From: Paraescarpia echinospica
Lineage: Eukaryota; Annelida; Polychaeta; Sabellida; Siboglinidae
DNA length: 64,000 bases
Reading direction: 5' to 3'
Assembly (NCBI GenBank): GCA_020002185.1
Contig: CM034533.1
Location: 38,834,396 to 38,898,395, forward strand
The notes beneath the pieces are model-generated. The model saw only the letters and a list, made by a program, of their open reading frames with translations, made no database searches and had not been told where the DNA came from. Every line of letters starts with the position of its first letter. The first letter of the stretch is position 1. Position numbers and translations under genes: made by a program. This document shows, piece after piece, positions 16,461-27,955 of this stretch.

Positions 16461-16552
16461 TTCACGTGAATTCACGTGTTCATTCACGTGTGGAACTGGA
16501 AAACTGGTACGGTTCTAGCGGAACCAGTATTCACGTGTTCATTCACGCGTGG
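16461..16552. promoter_or_regulatory. Cluster of CACGTG E-box palindromes
   Basis: CACGTG occurs at 16463, 16473, 16485 and 16532 and the variant CACGCG at 16544, within a direct repeat (TTCACGTGTTCATTCACG ... GTGGAAC). CACGTG is the site for Myc/Max/USF-type bHLH factors. It lies directly downstream of the TATA array. Confidence 0.5.
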
Positions 16553-17079
16553 AACATCATAATTTTAATTCATAACTGTATGTGCATGACAAGTAAAAAG
16601 AACGCAAGCCCAAAAAGAAACCCCAATATGCCTCGTGGGCACATGGCGTCTTTTACCAGTCGATTTTTCGGTCGTGCAGACAACATCTCAAAATGACGTA
16701 AAACGACGTCTGTGAGACGTTACATGTACGTAACTATAACTAACGACATTACGTTAAACATGTATTCACATGGCCACGCGTGACCATAATATGTGCATCC
16801 TACAACGTGTCTGGAATTACATTGTACTTAATTACATCATATAAAATTGCGTGGACAAGATAGTAAGCTACTGAGTCACTATCAAAATTATGGCCCACAT
16901 ACATAAACAAAGCGACTAATATACAAACAAAATTATTATTAAGATAAACAAGAAACAGTTAAAATCCAAAGAAAACAGGTTGTGATATTTTTATTTAGCT
17001 TTGTCGGATCTTCGTTACACGCCTATAGCCAGCTGTTGAAGAAGTACGCCGGTACACACACGCGCGCACGCATGCACGC

Positions 17080-17081
17080 AA

Positions 17082-17114
<33 letters not shown>
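17080..17114 (+). repeat. (AC)n microsatellite
   Basis: An uninterrupted AC run. Surrounding 16560-17650 has no recognised gene; open frames on both strands here are driven by the repeat. Confidence 0.85.
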
Positions 17115-17116
<2 letters not shown>

Positions 17117-17650
17117 ATCATAGGCGCCGGAACAAAATACGTATTGGAGGGATTGAACCGGATCTCGAGCACCTCTTCGTTCTTCTCTGCTGTCGGCTTG
17201 ACATTGCAAGACGGAAAACATCGTCCAGCTCCTTCCTCCTCCGGTTCCGGCGCATTATGTAATCTATATATTATATTTATAATTATATACAGCAAATTAA
17301 GGGGCGCTAGAAACAACAACTTGACCCAGCGGGTGTGCCAACATTGCCCGACAGAAACCAGAAACCGGGGTGAATGACACACACTGAGGGCAGAGCCGGT
17401 CTGCGGTCTGCCAAACTATTTAAACAAGTCGTTTGTTATCCGTGATTCAGGACCGACGTCTCTTAAAGCCCACTTGAGTTAACTTGAACGTCAAACTCTG
17501 ATCAACAAACAGTGGTGCTGCCGTACATATTTGATAGGCACAAATTTTTATTTTTCTATCAGCATTGATCAGTTCGACATTTCATTGTTTTTCAAATTGT
17601 TTTGGACCACGCTTATTACATTAAACTTCCCGTATAAATGTTACAATAAT

Positions 17651-17800
17651 TGGCACTTGTAGTATGCGGGCTCACCTCGACTTCGTCGTTATAACAACAT
17701 TTATGCCTAATTTTGATACCTAGTGTGTTATTGGCATGAATCAACATCACCCTTGCATATCTACATTACAAAAATATCGCGTCTTAGCAATAGACGCAGG
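17651..17800 (+). mobile_element. Left end of the TGGCACTTG MITE family
   Basis: TGGCACTTGTAG ... CACCTCGA ... TTATAAC ... TGATACC matches the left terminus of the complete MITE at 23960. A right-end relative (ending AAGTGCC) occurs near 20300-20359, but flanking target duplications do not match, so these are treated as separate fragments. Confidence 0.5.
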
Positions 17801-18491
17801 AACAGGGGGGCAGTTGACCCCTGGAATTTTTCTGGGGGAGCAGACATATGGTTCTGCCCCACGCCCATTAAATGTAAGCGCGAATGTTTTTTTTGTGGCG
17901 AGCCAATGGCGGGTGGAAATGTAAATTTTATGTGATGATTACTATTAATGTGTATTTTTGTCGACTACGAAAGGCGTGTGCAATTGGGGGGTAGACATCG
18001 TTTTCTGCACCTCCCCCCCCCAGTAACAGGCGGCGTGATGGCGATAATTTTTTTTCAAAAGCACCCCCCTTTATTTCCATTATATATGACTATGGTTAAA
18101 ATATCCCATAATAATACAGTCCCGTTTGCTAACTTACCTTACACATGCCCATAAACATCACCCGGATAAAATTTAGGACTAACGCCCGGATAAATGTAGG
18201 CTCTACAATTACTTATTCTCTTTGTGCCGTGTGGTACATGTAAGGCCTGATCCCTCTGTCTTAGGCTATCATTGCTGCTGTGCCCCAGGTCAGTCTAGCA
18301 ATCTTCTGTAACAGTTCAAGATTCCATTGTTCGTCGCCACGTTATTTTTGTTTGTCTCTTTTCTGTTTCCTTCTGGCATCTAGGTCAGTAGTGCGGATTG
18401 TGTGCAATACATAAAACAAAACACGTTGGACATTAATAGATTCAATGTAAGCGATATGCATAAATATCGTTTAAAAGTAGCATACCATTTA

Positions 18492-18657
18492 GGGCTCAGC
18501 ACACTGTCAGTTTTCCCATTGGCGACCATGTTAATGTTTTGTGTGATTATAAGAAAACGTGACCTATAAAGTTTCTTAAACTTCCCACCTGCTGTTATTA
18601 TCATCTCATTGACATGCTGGTCGATTTAAGTCAAAATCTAATATATCTAGCTCTTGC
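18492..18657 (+). repeat. 166-bp direct repeat, copy 1
   Basis: Almost identical to 19344-19509 (only a few substitutions), from GGGCTCAGCACACTGTCAG to CTAGCTCTTGC. A recent duplication or an interspersed repeat; no coding content. Confidence 0.85.
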
Positions 18658-19343
18658 TCCTGATACAGTTTTCCAGAAAGTCCAATAAGTGTTTTATAAG
18701 AAAATTCAATACAGGCAGTTGTTACGTTACATTCAAATGTATATTGATTTTTTTACCTTGTGCCCTATTTACAAAGGTAAACATCAACAAAAAGTCACCT
18801 TAGGGTGTCAAATCCTCAAAGCCCAGACGTCTCAAGCAGTTCAATTACATAATATTACACAGCTTAATTAGCAGACATTCAGAAAACAATGCCACTTGCT
18901 TAATTGGCTAAAAGGTCCAGTCAGTAGACAAATCTGATAACAGGCTCCGGCTATGGCCTACTCCAGCTAATCACTGTCCTCAGACTTCATTAAGGTCAAT
19001 GACAACATATTCACTTGTGTTTAATTAGCTGAAGTAAACAAAAAACGATTGATGAATCACCCTGCTGCAATGTTATTGGTTCATTTTCATTCAGATTTTC
19101 AAATTGAGGCTTAACTACTGGCATACGCACCCCACCCCCTTTATAAGACATGTGTTCCGTCACAGTGATTTTGACTTGCAGACTGATGAGAAGTCTGTAA
19201 TATCAAAAAACGGTTTGTCCCATTCAACGGTAGTTTTGCCATACACGTATTTTCAGTAATTGTTTCAATATATTTGAAGTAAAACGCATCCTCCGACATT
19301 GTGCAATGACTATAGCGTGCTTTCGTTGCCAGGCTCTCTACTT

Positions 19344-19509
19344 GGGCTCAGCACACTGTCAGTTTTCCCATTGGCAACCATGTTAATGTTTTGTGTGATT
19401 ATAAGAAAACGTGACCTATAAAGTTTCTTAAACTTCCCACCTGCTGTTATTATCATCTCATTGACATGCTGGTCGATTTTAGTCAAAATCTAATATCTCT
19501 AGCTCTTGC
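19344..19509 (+). repeat. 166-bp direct repeat, copy 2
   Basis: The partner of 18492-18657. The interval 18658-19343 and the following 19510-20240 hold no gene that I can support. Confidence 0.85.
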
Positions 19510-20554
19510 AAAATGCCTGTATGTATGACACCCGTCAATATTTACAAATGCATGCAGGCAGTAATCCGGCTAAAGTGTCAACTAGCCAAATTGCTGCCAG
19601 ATACCCTTCCGCTTAGTAAAATCAGCTAAAAAGACACCATTTTACTGTCAACAGCTGCTACAATCACATCTAGAAATCTGACTACTCAAATGCACTTATG
19701 TCAGAGCAAATGAACATTGTAAAAAATCATTTCTCAAAAATATAATGCACTTTTTTTCGTCTGTAATCAAGCAGGAAGTTCAACAGTGTGTTGACCCCTT
19801 TAATATACATGCAGTACCGGAACCAAACTACACAGGTGGTGGGCTTTGCTCCACGTGACGAAATGTGCAAAATGTGTAAGACTGCAACAAACGGTGGCGC
19901 CACATTGCGGAGCCTGGGTAATGAAAGCAACGCGGGAGCATCACAATTCGATAGTTGTGTCCGGTGCGCGAATTTCGAATTGGATACAATTGGATATTTA
20001 CTAGGCGCGCCGATCTTTAAAATTAGAGCAGCTCTAGAAATAAGTTTATATTCGGATTTCGACGATATTTGCGTTTTGTCGCATAATATTGACTAACTGT
20101 GCACGTGGACGTGACGTCAAAGACATCATTGCAAGGGTAATTTACACTTATATGTTTTGCATAATTTCCATAAAGTCGCAAAGGCGAAAGTGAAAAGATG
20201 AACCATTTAAAAGTCAATATGCAATATATATGTTGACAGTGCAATGCCCATGGTCATGAACAGCTTTAAGTCAAAATATTCGGTACTTGTGCAAGTTGTG
20301 GCGAATAACTCAAGTTGTAATGGCAAAATTGAGGTGGGTCCGGATTCGACTGAAGTGCCCAACATTCTTATCTCACCATACAAGGAAATCAAAGATTGCC
20401 CAGCCGTGGATCACTGGATGTCTAGCGAAATAATCAACCATATCAGTCAAACTTCAAAGACATAAGGGATTAGTATCTAAGACTAAGTCTCATATACTAA
20501 TTCCCTTTGACTGATACGACTAAGTAAATTTAAAAAGTCATAAAATAAATGGAC

Positions 20555-20810
20555 GTTGTTACGTAGCCGAGCATCGGAACCGTGTGTGCCAGTGATAAAC
20601 GTTCGAGCACTAAACGCGCATGCACCTATTGTGGCTTCTTTCCTGTGCACGGACGCGGAACAGCAAGCCGAGCATCGGAACCGCGTGTGTCAGTGATAAA
20701 GGTCCGAGCACTCAACACGCATACGTGTGCATGTTGTGGTGCTCGGACACGGCACATCGGAACTGTGTTCATCGGTGTTATAGGTCCGAGCACATTCCCG
20801 ACCGCGCTGC
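20555..20810 (+). repeat. Imperfect tandem repeat, with an inverted copy near 23.1 kb
   Basis: Three diverged copies of a unit with CATCGGAACYGTGT ... GTGATAAA/GTTATA ... GTCCGAGCAC at about 20571, 20668 and 20753. The first about 70 bases (from GTAGCCGAGCATCGGAACC) recur in inverted orientation at about 23085-23155, giving terminal inverted repeats of a possible 2.6-kb non-autonomous element. The interior 20811-23080 has no coding potential I recognise, only a (GAAT)n run near 22140. Confidence 0.55.
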
Positions 20811-23551
20811 GTTTCAGTTCTCCCTTTGTCTCGGACTCATTACTTATCGTACTGCTTACTAAAATAGGCCTACTAACATATACTTTGAATATATACTATA
20901 ATTATCTAGTTAATGCCGCCAGTCATTTGCACGACGCAACATGATCATAAGAACATTTATATGTTCAAATGATATAAAGAAAACTGTGTTTACTACTTTA
21001 TGATGGAGTCTTCATAAATATATGCTATTAGAATATGTGATGTTTCTTACAACAATATGTTCCAAATGGTGTTAGGATTTGACAGATATTGTAGTGCTAC
21101 TGACATGATTATTTACAGTAATTTGCTTAGTGTTCCTGGTATTAGAACTTTTGACACATAGATTTACAAGCCGGTTGTAGTTCTAAATTCTCTTTTTATT
21201 GATGGTTCAAGTAGCAGCAATCTTTTACTTACTGGCCATATGCAACTATTGTCAATATCACAACTATAGAACGCAATAATGCATTTGTATGTAGTGCGGA
21301 GTCTGCGAATAAAGCAAATATTATAAATAAAATATACTTTTATTACACATGTAACCATAGTAATTTGCAAAAGCAATTGCACAAAGCAATGTACAGTCTA
21401 ATTACATGCACAATATAACATAGAACTATGTAAATATAGACCCTAAGTGTGGGCATTAGTAGTTTTGTAAAATATGTATGTATGTATTGTATGTATGTAA
21501 ATAAAAAGTAATTATTATTGTTCATGTTATTATGCGGGTTCGTGCCCAGGGAAGTTTTCTCGTTGCCCGGAAACCCCCCAAGAAATCGCACACTATATGG
21601 CAGTGTACAGTGAATGATGGCATGTAACATCCACCGTTACTGTGATACCCATTTGGGAACCCCCCAATATATCAATCCTGGGTACGCCCCTGTTATGTGT
21701 GCTACATATAATGATATACTAGTTATAATGAGTTATGACAACAGCAGAGTAGAAACACCAGAAGAAGATTTTATTGAAACAATGCATACAGAGATGTGAG
21801 AGAACATGAAAAGTAATGCTATAAATACAATCACAGTTGCAGAATAGCATCAGTGTCTAAGTACTGACACTATAAACCCATTAGCCAGTTTAAATATATG
21901 TAAATACATTACATATAAATAGTAATTGGTCTATCTAATATATACTTTAGGCTCATTATCTTAATTAACAATAAAATTATTGTAAAATATCAAATGAAAA
22001 TATTAATTCAATCTTTAAAATGCCACTGGCTTAAGGTCACAGGTTCCATTTGAAAGGTTATATTTTAATTATCAGTCATATATTAAAAACTACTCGTCAT
22101 AGATTAAAGTTGCATTCTGAGTTACACAAGTTTAAGGGGAATGAATGAATGAATGAATGTACAACCTAAACAATAATGTCAATATATACTTATTTGAGTA
22201 TACTTGCTACCGTATATGTCACTTTGGCATTTGATGTTATTTGATAAATTACGCTTCTGCCAAAAAATAAACATGGCATGCATACGTAATTTTAATTTGG
22301 ACAATTTTATCTTAGAATTACATATTGTGTGAACTAAAATTTATATGGAGTTGAATGTATTGTATGGGGCATGACGATTCACTGGAAATTTGTATTTAAA
22401 AGATGAATGTTGTCAGAATGCAACTTAACCTAAAAGAAGTTCAAAATGACTTAATAATCAGTTTGCATGACGACAACCATGGTTTTAAAATGTCAAATAG
22501 CATTCAATATTATAAAAAATACTTTTTAGTCAGCCAAACTAATTAATTGCACAACTTAATATATTATTGGTCAGAATTAGTTTATAAAATGTGATTTTAA
22601 TAGGATGTTCCACAAAACAATCTATCAAGTATCAGCATTTCAAAGAATTACAAGGAGTGCAACCTTTCATTTAATTTGTTATATTATTAAGAGTTGTCAA
22701 CGTATAATTTTACAAACACTTAGGTCTAGCCAACACCACTCAATCCCTCAAACAGGCCGAGAGCACTACCACACAGCACAGTTCACCGAAACAGGTCGAG
22801 TTGATTAAGCCTAAGGCTAAGGCTGAGATCACCGAGAATCCATCGAGGGGCCGAATGGCGAATCGAGTGGATAATATCGCTTAGCTTTGCCCATGTGGCC
22901 TGGGTATTGCGACGTCGACGCAACCAACTTTTTTTAAATCGCGTCGATACTGTTGCACGATTGTCGAACATTTTACTTGCTTAATTTTATTTTGAACTGT
23001 TGAACGTATCGCCAACGTTGATCCCAAATAAAACTACGTCACGATCTACTGCCATATTTTGCGGAAGTGAGAGCAAACACGTGATGACTGGCGCATGCGC
23101 GTTCAATGCTCGGATCTTTAACACTGAGACACGTGGTTCCGATGCTCGGCTACGCAACCACTTCGAAAATAAATCTGACTACATCCTGTTTGTATATCAT
23201 AAAATCAGGTCAAATATAAAAAGAAAAGGCCAAATCTCAATATTATGTCAATGTTGACATTGCTGTAAATAAAATCAAAATCGACCAACATAGCTGCCTA
23301 GGCTGTGGCGATTTCTGAAAGATTTCAAAGAAGTTGGTTCATTGTCAAAATGTAAAACAAAACAAAAATGCATTAGCCTGAATATTGAGAATGAAGTATG
23401 GTTTGATCAAATGAAGGTCGTGGACTATTTAAATGAATTTTTATTTCTGCTGCTTCATCACTTATTGAGAAGCTACCATTATGTTCCGGTTGGTTTCGTC
23501 TTGCAAGCACAAATTGTTGACATTTATTGAAATCTAAATGTTTCAGAAAAT

Positions 23552-24790
23552 ATGTTTGGCCTAGTCAGCGTAACTGAGGAACAGGTATCTAAGATATTTA
23601 ATAACTTGAGCGCTAGTAAGGCAACCGGCTTAGATGAACTCCATGCTAAATTTGTCAAAGATGGTTCTTTTGTCATCTCAAAACTTCTTACTCACATTGT
23701 AAACTTATCGATAACTACTGGAAATATTCCCGATGATTTGAAGATGGCCAGGGTTGTACCACATATATGAGAACAGTAAAACTTATGTTGGGAACTACAG
23801 ACCTATTTCAGTGTTAAGTATAATTTCCAAAGTATTGGAAAAAAGCTTTCAATCATTTTTAACAGAACATGAATACTATAACAGGAACTTCAATCTGGTT
23901 AAATTTGGTCTTTGTATTCCACTGATATATGCTTGATCCACCTAACTGATTATATTAAATGGCACTTGTGTAGAATCCGGACCCACCTCGATTTTGCCTT
24001 TATAACTTGAGTTTTGCCTAACTTTGATACCTCAGTGCGTTAGTTCCATTATTCAACATTATCCCAGGCATATTTACATTTAAGAATATTGCATGTTAGC
24101 ACACTTTTGAGGCATAAATAACGCCCCGGTTTGCATCAACATACGCCAATGTATCTCTCATTTTACGAGCACGATGCGGTAATGCACGACCGCACCGGTG
24201 CAGACTAGCGCAAACCTGCTCACTATTTGGGCTTCAAAAGTGTGCTAAGACACAATATTTTCATAATATAAATATGCCTGGGGTGATATTGAATGATGGA
24301 ACTAACTCTCTGATGTATCAAAGTTAACTCAAGTTATAACAGTGAAATCGAGGTGGGTCCGGATTCTACACAAGTGCCAATTAAACAAGAAAACGATAAA
24401 GGTATTTACACAGGTATGGTTTTGTTGGATTTACAAAAAGCTTTTGATACTGTAAATCACAGCATTATTTTGAACAAACTTGAGTTTAGGTGCAGATGAA
24501 ATGTCTGTATATTGGTTTAGATCCTATTTGATGGGTAGAACACAAATTGTCTCTTCATTTAGGTAAAACCCAATCGATAGTGTTTGAAACAAAGAGACAA
24601 TTTTACAAATGTGACTGTCTTAATGTTGTATGCAATGGAAATGTCATTAAATCTGAGACAAGCGTAACTTATCTAGGTGTGACTTTCTGGTGATATTATA
24701 GCTTCTAAAATCCTTTCTAAAGGTTCAAACAAACTTAAATTATTTGTACAGGAAAGCCAGAAAGTTTAATATCAAAACAAAAAACTGTTA
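23552..24790 (+). mobile_element. Decayed L2/CR1-type LINE, reverse transcriptase part
   Basis: 23552-23770 encodes an RT N-terminal segment (SASKATGLDELHAKFVKDG, LSITTGNIPDDLKMARV). After a frame change VGNYRPISVLSIISKVLE follows to 23936. The same protein resumes at 24386 with GIYTGMVLLDLQKAFDTVNH. A 420-bp MITE separates the two. Many stops follow. The 3' end of a similar LINE lies at 25530-25780. Confidence 0.75.
23960..24379 (+). mobile_element. 420-bp MITE with long terminal inverted repeats
   Basis: It starts TGGCACTTGTGTAGAATCC and ends in the inverted equivalent. The inverted repeats extend for about 150 bases on each side, so the element can fold almost completely. Flanks are ATTAAA at 23954-23959 and 24380-24385, a 6-bp (or TTAA) target duplication. 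Removing it joins LINE codons in frame, which confirms both borders. Confidence 0.85.
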
Positions 24791-25529
24791 ATATAGATCT
24801 ACTTTGATTCAATGCCAATGTTTGCAGAATAAGATTATCAGATTTATGTTAAAAGCTCCACCGAGGTTTCATGTTGGTACAAATTAATTTTAAGTGTGTA
24901 TGATTACTTCCTGTTGAGAACAGTTAAAACTAGGTCACATGTCACTAGTCGCCCTCTGGCGTGGTGTGATAACACAATCACGTAACATAGAACACGACAA
25001 AGTGCTAGATGAGCTGGCCTATCCGACTGGCCAGGAGACCTTGTCTTGGGCTCGGCAGAATTCACACAAAACAATATTTTGGTAGACAAAGAAAGTAACA
25101 TATAAATTACACAGTCATCCATTCGGCACAAAATATGCCAGGTTCAGTTGTGAAATACTGTGAACAATTTATAAACTTTTAAATACTTCACTAAGGTCAC
25201 GTTGAAATGCAGAACTTTAGTTTATGAATTATTTCATTATTGGAGTACTGAGCCCGGCAGCATTTGTCAAACCTATCAACACGGTGAACTTGCTGTATGG
25301 ATAATATTGCAAAAGTGAATGCAATGAATTGATGTCAGGATGTATGTATGTGTGTGTGTATATATATATACATGTATATATATATATACATATACATACA
25401 GTGGCACGGGAACATAATTCATATTGGGGGGACTACCTGAGCTTCAGCACCACTAAAAAATTTTTGCAGCTGCGTGGTGACACATCTTCCTTCACCTTGT
25501 GGCTGTCTTGGTTGGCTCGACTGTGATAT

Positions 25530-25780
25530 TGGAAGATGGGGGGGTGTTGTTAAAAATTGTTTGTAATACACGAGCAAATGTTGATTTGGTTCAACACAGT
25601 TACAACACAAGAACAAGTAAATTGGCATGTGTGATTCCAAGATTAAAGGCGTCTCGACAGTCTTCATTTTTGCATATGCCACTGGAATAATTTGCCAATT
25701 GAAACTAAACGATGTCGCTCTAAAACTAGTTTTAAAAAACAGCTGAAATCTATGTTATATAGTCGCTTAGTACAAAATAA
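25530..25780 (+). mobile_element. LINE 3' coding end fragment
   Basis: The segment HSYNTRTSKLACVIPRLKASRQSSFLHM followed (after a stop) by LPIET-like and SKTSFKKQLKS is the typical extreme C terminus of L2/CR1/RTE-like reverse transcriptase proteins. Stops and frame changes show decay. Confidence 0.6.
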
Positions 25781-26029
25781 ATAAAATAAAGTTAGCAAGC
25801 AAAATCCTGGTATATACAAATAAACCTGTGAATAGAAACATTACGGGTAAATGAAATGATAAAATAAACTATTAGCAAAAGTGCTGAACAGCTAAACATT
25901 CTGGATACAAATTTATAAATAATAAAAGGATTATATGCTAAAATCTGATGCTAAGTTAAATAAAACTAAAAATTAATTAAAACTGTATACATGTGTAAAT
26001 AATACAAGTGTTAAGTAAGGTCTGATTAT

Positions 26030-26440
26030 ATTAGTTTAAGAACAGAAATGTCTTAAATAATTTTCCAAACTGCCTAGTGTTCTTGATTGTGCATAGTTCC
26101 AGTGGCAGAGAGTTCCACAATGTGGGTCCTGCACAAGCAAACGCCTGGCGACCATAACGTTCTAGGTTCATGCGTGGAACGTCCAGAAGCAAACCACTGC
26201 CACAGCACGTATGGTCTTGTGTGGCGAGTGATGGTGTAGCAGTGATGCGAGATACACTGATGTGCCTGCATACAGTGCCAACATTAAAATGGTTGATGTC
26301 CCTACGTCATGTCCACATTCAATGAGTATTAACGTTGACATGGAGCCACGTTTTAGCTTCATTGATGCAATCCTCCATTCAGATAAGACCATTTGTATGC
26401 TCAAATGGTGGAAAATCGACTTATAACTGTGTGTCATCAT
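26030..26440 (-). mobile_element. LINE C-terminal fragment, minus strand
   Basis: On the minus strand near 26040-26160 the frame reads FACAGPTLWNSLPLEL followed by FGKLFKTFLFLN, a hallmark C-terminal end of non-LTR retrotransposon proteins. Upstream (26168-26443) is a frame-disturbed remnant of the same protein. Confidence 0.55.
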
Positions 26441-26445
26441 CATTA

Positions 26446-27882
26446 TAACTACATTTTATCATGTGGAGGATATTAACTTTGTCTAAATAGTTTATATATT
26501 TTATTAGAATACTTACATCTTTATGAGTTCATATCTTCTTTTAAGAATATTTATTGTATTTTATTTATTGATAATATATTTTTTTTTATTGTTATCAATT
26601 TTTTTGAGGACTAAATTGGAAGTAAGTGTACTTTTGTGTGCTTTCATGTGTTATCCTTGGTACTATTATATGTGTATATATATATATATATACATGTATA
26701 TATATGTCATTAGTCTGTACGTTTTGCATGTATGTAATTTTACTGAATAAACTCATTCACTCACTCGGCCTGCTTTCAAAATCATCGCTCATTGCATCGT
26801 TGTTTTTTGCATTTTTAATACCTTATTCGTCGTCTTCCAATTGACCAACCATCTTCAACAGTTTGGTACTGGGAGTTTAGTCTTTAGAGAATGAAATCCC
26901 AGCTCAGGGAATCCACGACAGCTTTTGTCCATTTCCCTGCATGTCTTTTATTTCCCCTTGCGGCAAGACTTGAGTGTGTAGACCAGTGTTCGAAATATAC
27001 GCTGACCCGGTGGTCACTGACCACCTACTTTGCCGTCGGGTCAGTAACGTTTTTGAGTTACTGGTCCGTGCGACCGCCTACTTTTTGGAGGATGTTATAC
27101 AACATTGAATCTACAGCAGTGCGCATCAGCGTATTGTCAAGACTGGTCACCTGAAGACGTTGTTTACAAAATGTGTTTTACGCTCGATATTACTTAATTT
27201 ATTTTAACATGAAACGCAACACCCACGGAGTTACACGTTACAATGGTTGTTATAGTAAAAAATGCACCCGAAACGAACATACGGTAATTTACTCATTTTG
27301 GTAAATCAAAACGAGGCATCATCACTGGTGCCGCCATCGTCACATCCACACGGGCTATGCCTTTCGAATTTGTTTGAGAAAAGCCGCCATTGCCAAAATC
27401 TGCTGGAGAAAAACCATTGGAAAAATGCGAAAAAGATTGGGCCTATGATACTGACAAGTGTCACTGACATTTCCGATGCATAATCCATGAATGGAACACT
27501 TTGTGTAAGAAGTCACATATGACCAGGACCCAGAAGAGTATGGCTCTTATTGTTCTGGTTGAAGCACCGGCTAATTTAAAGACAGTGTAGGTGTATTTAG
27601 GATCTGATAAAGTGGGGTGGTGTGGCAAGGTGGCAGTACTCACAGCCTGTTAGATAGGATGGTGTGTAAACTTGTGTATGCAGCCTTATTATTTGTGGAG
27701 GAGTAGATTCTAAGCTCTTAAATAACTCTGGTATAGTAGCCCTAGATTCTCTCTAGTTTATATATATGTAACCTCAGTAGCACTCTTACAAGTCGCTCTT
27801 AAATGTTCACTTTTTACCATTTTATCTAGCCTCATCAGGATTCTGTGATGCCATTGACCATAATCCATTCATGTATTTTCAG
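26446..27882. other. Non-coding stretch before MAD1
   Basis: It holds a (TA)n microsatellite (about 26674-26704) and otherwise no recognised gene. The MAD1 promoter and 5' UTR probably lie in the right part, since the first coding exon at 27883 is preceded by an acceptor. Confidence 0.4.
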
Positions 27883-27955
27883 ATGGACTCGTTTGAGGAC
27901 AATACAGCAGTGTTGGAAGTGAAGAAAAATTTCCAGATGCTGCTTCGTAGTGTTG
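27883..27955 (+). CDS. MAD1L1: MAD1 spindle-checkpoint protein, first coding exon
   Basis: Acceptor TTTTCAG directly precedes ATG 27883. The exon encodes MDSFEDNTAVLEVKKNF and then LLRSV, ending with one base before donor GTAAGG. This resembles the N terminus of animal MAD1 (Met-acidic-x-ENT-x-VL pattern). MAD1 is a long coiled coil at nuclear pores and unattached kinetochores that recruits MAD2 to generate the anaphase-delay signal. The identification rests mainly on the exons at 46637 and 48791. Phase 1 matches the next exon. Between this exon and 30586 the human protein would have extra residues, so a further exon may exist in the 2.6-kb intron, but I found none. Confidence 0.7.

Noticed and set aside
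1..16600. CRISPR array or bacterial operon interpretation of the compact left end
   Set aside because: No spacer-type repeats. Gene content is Polinton, with TATA boxes and poly(A) signals, so the compactness is viral rather than bacterial.
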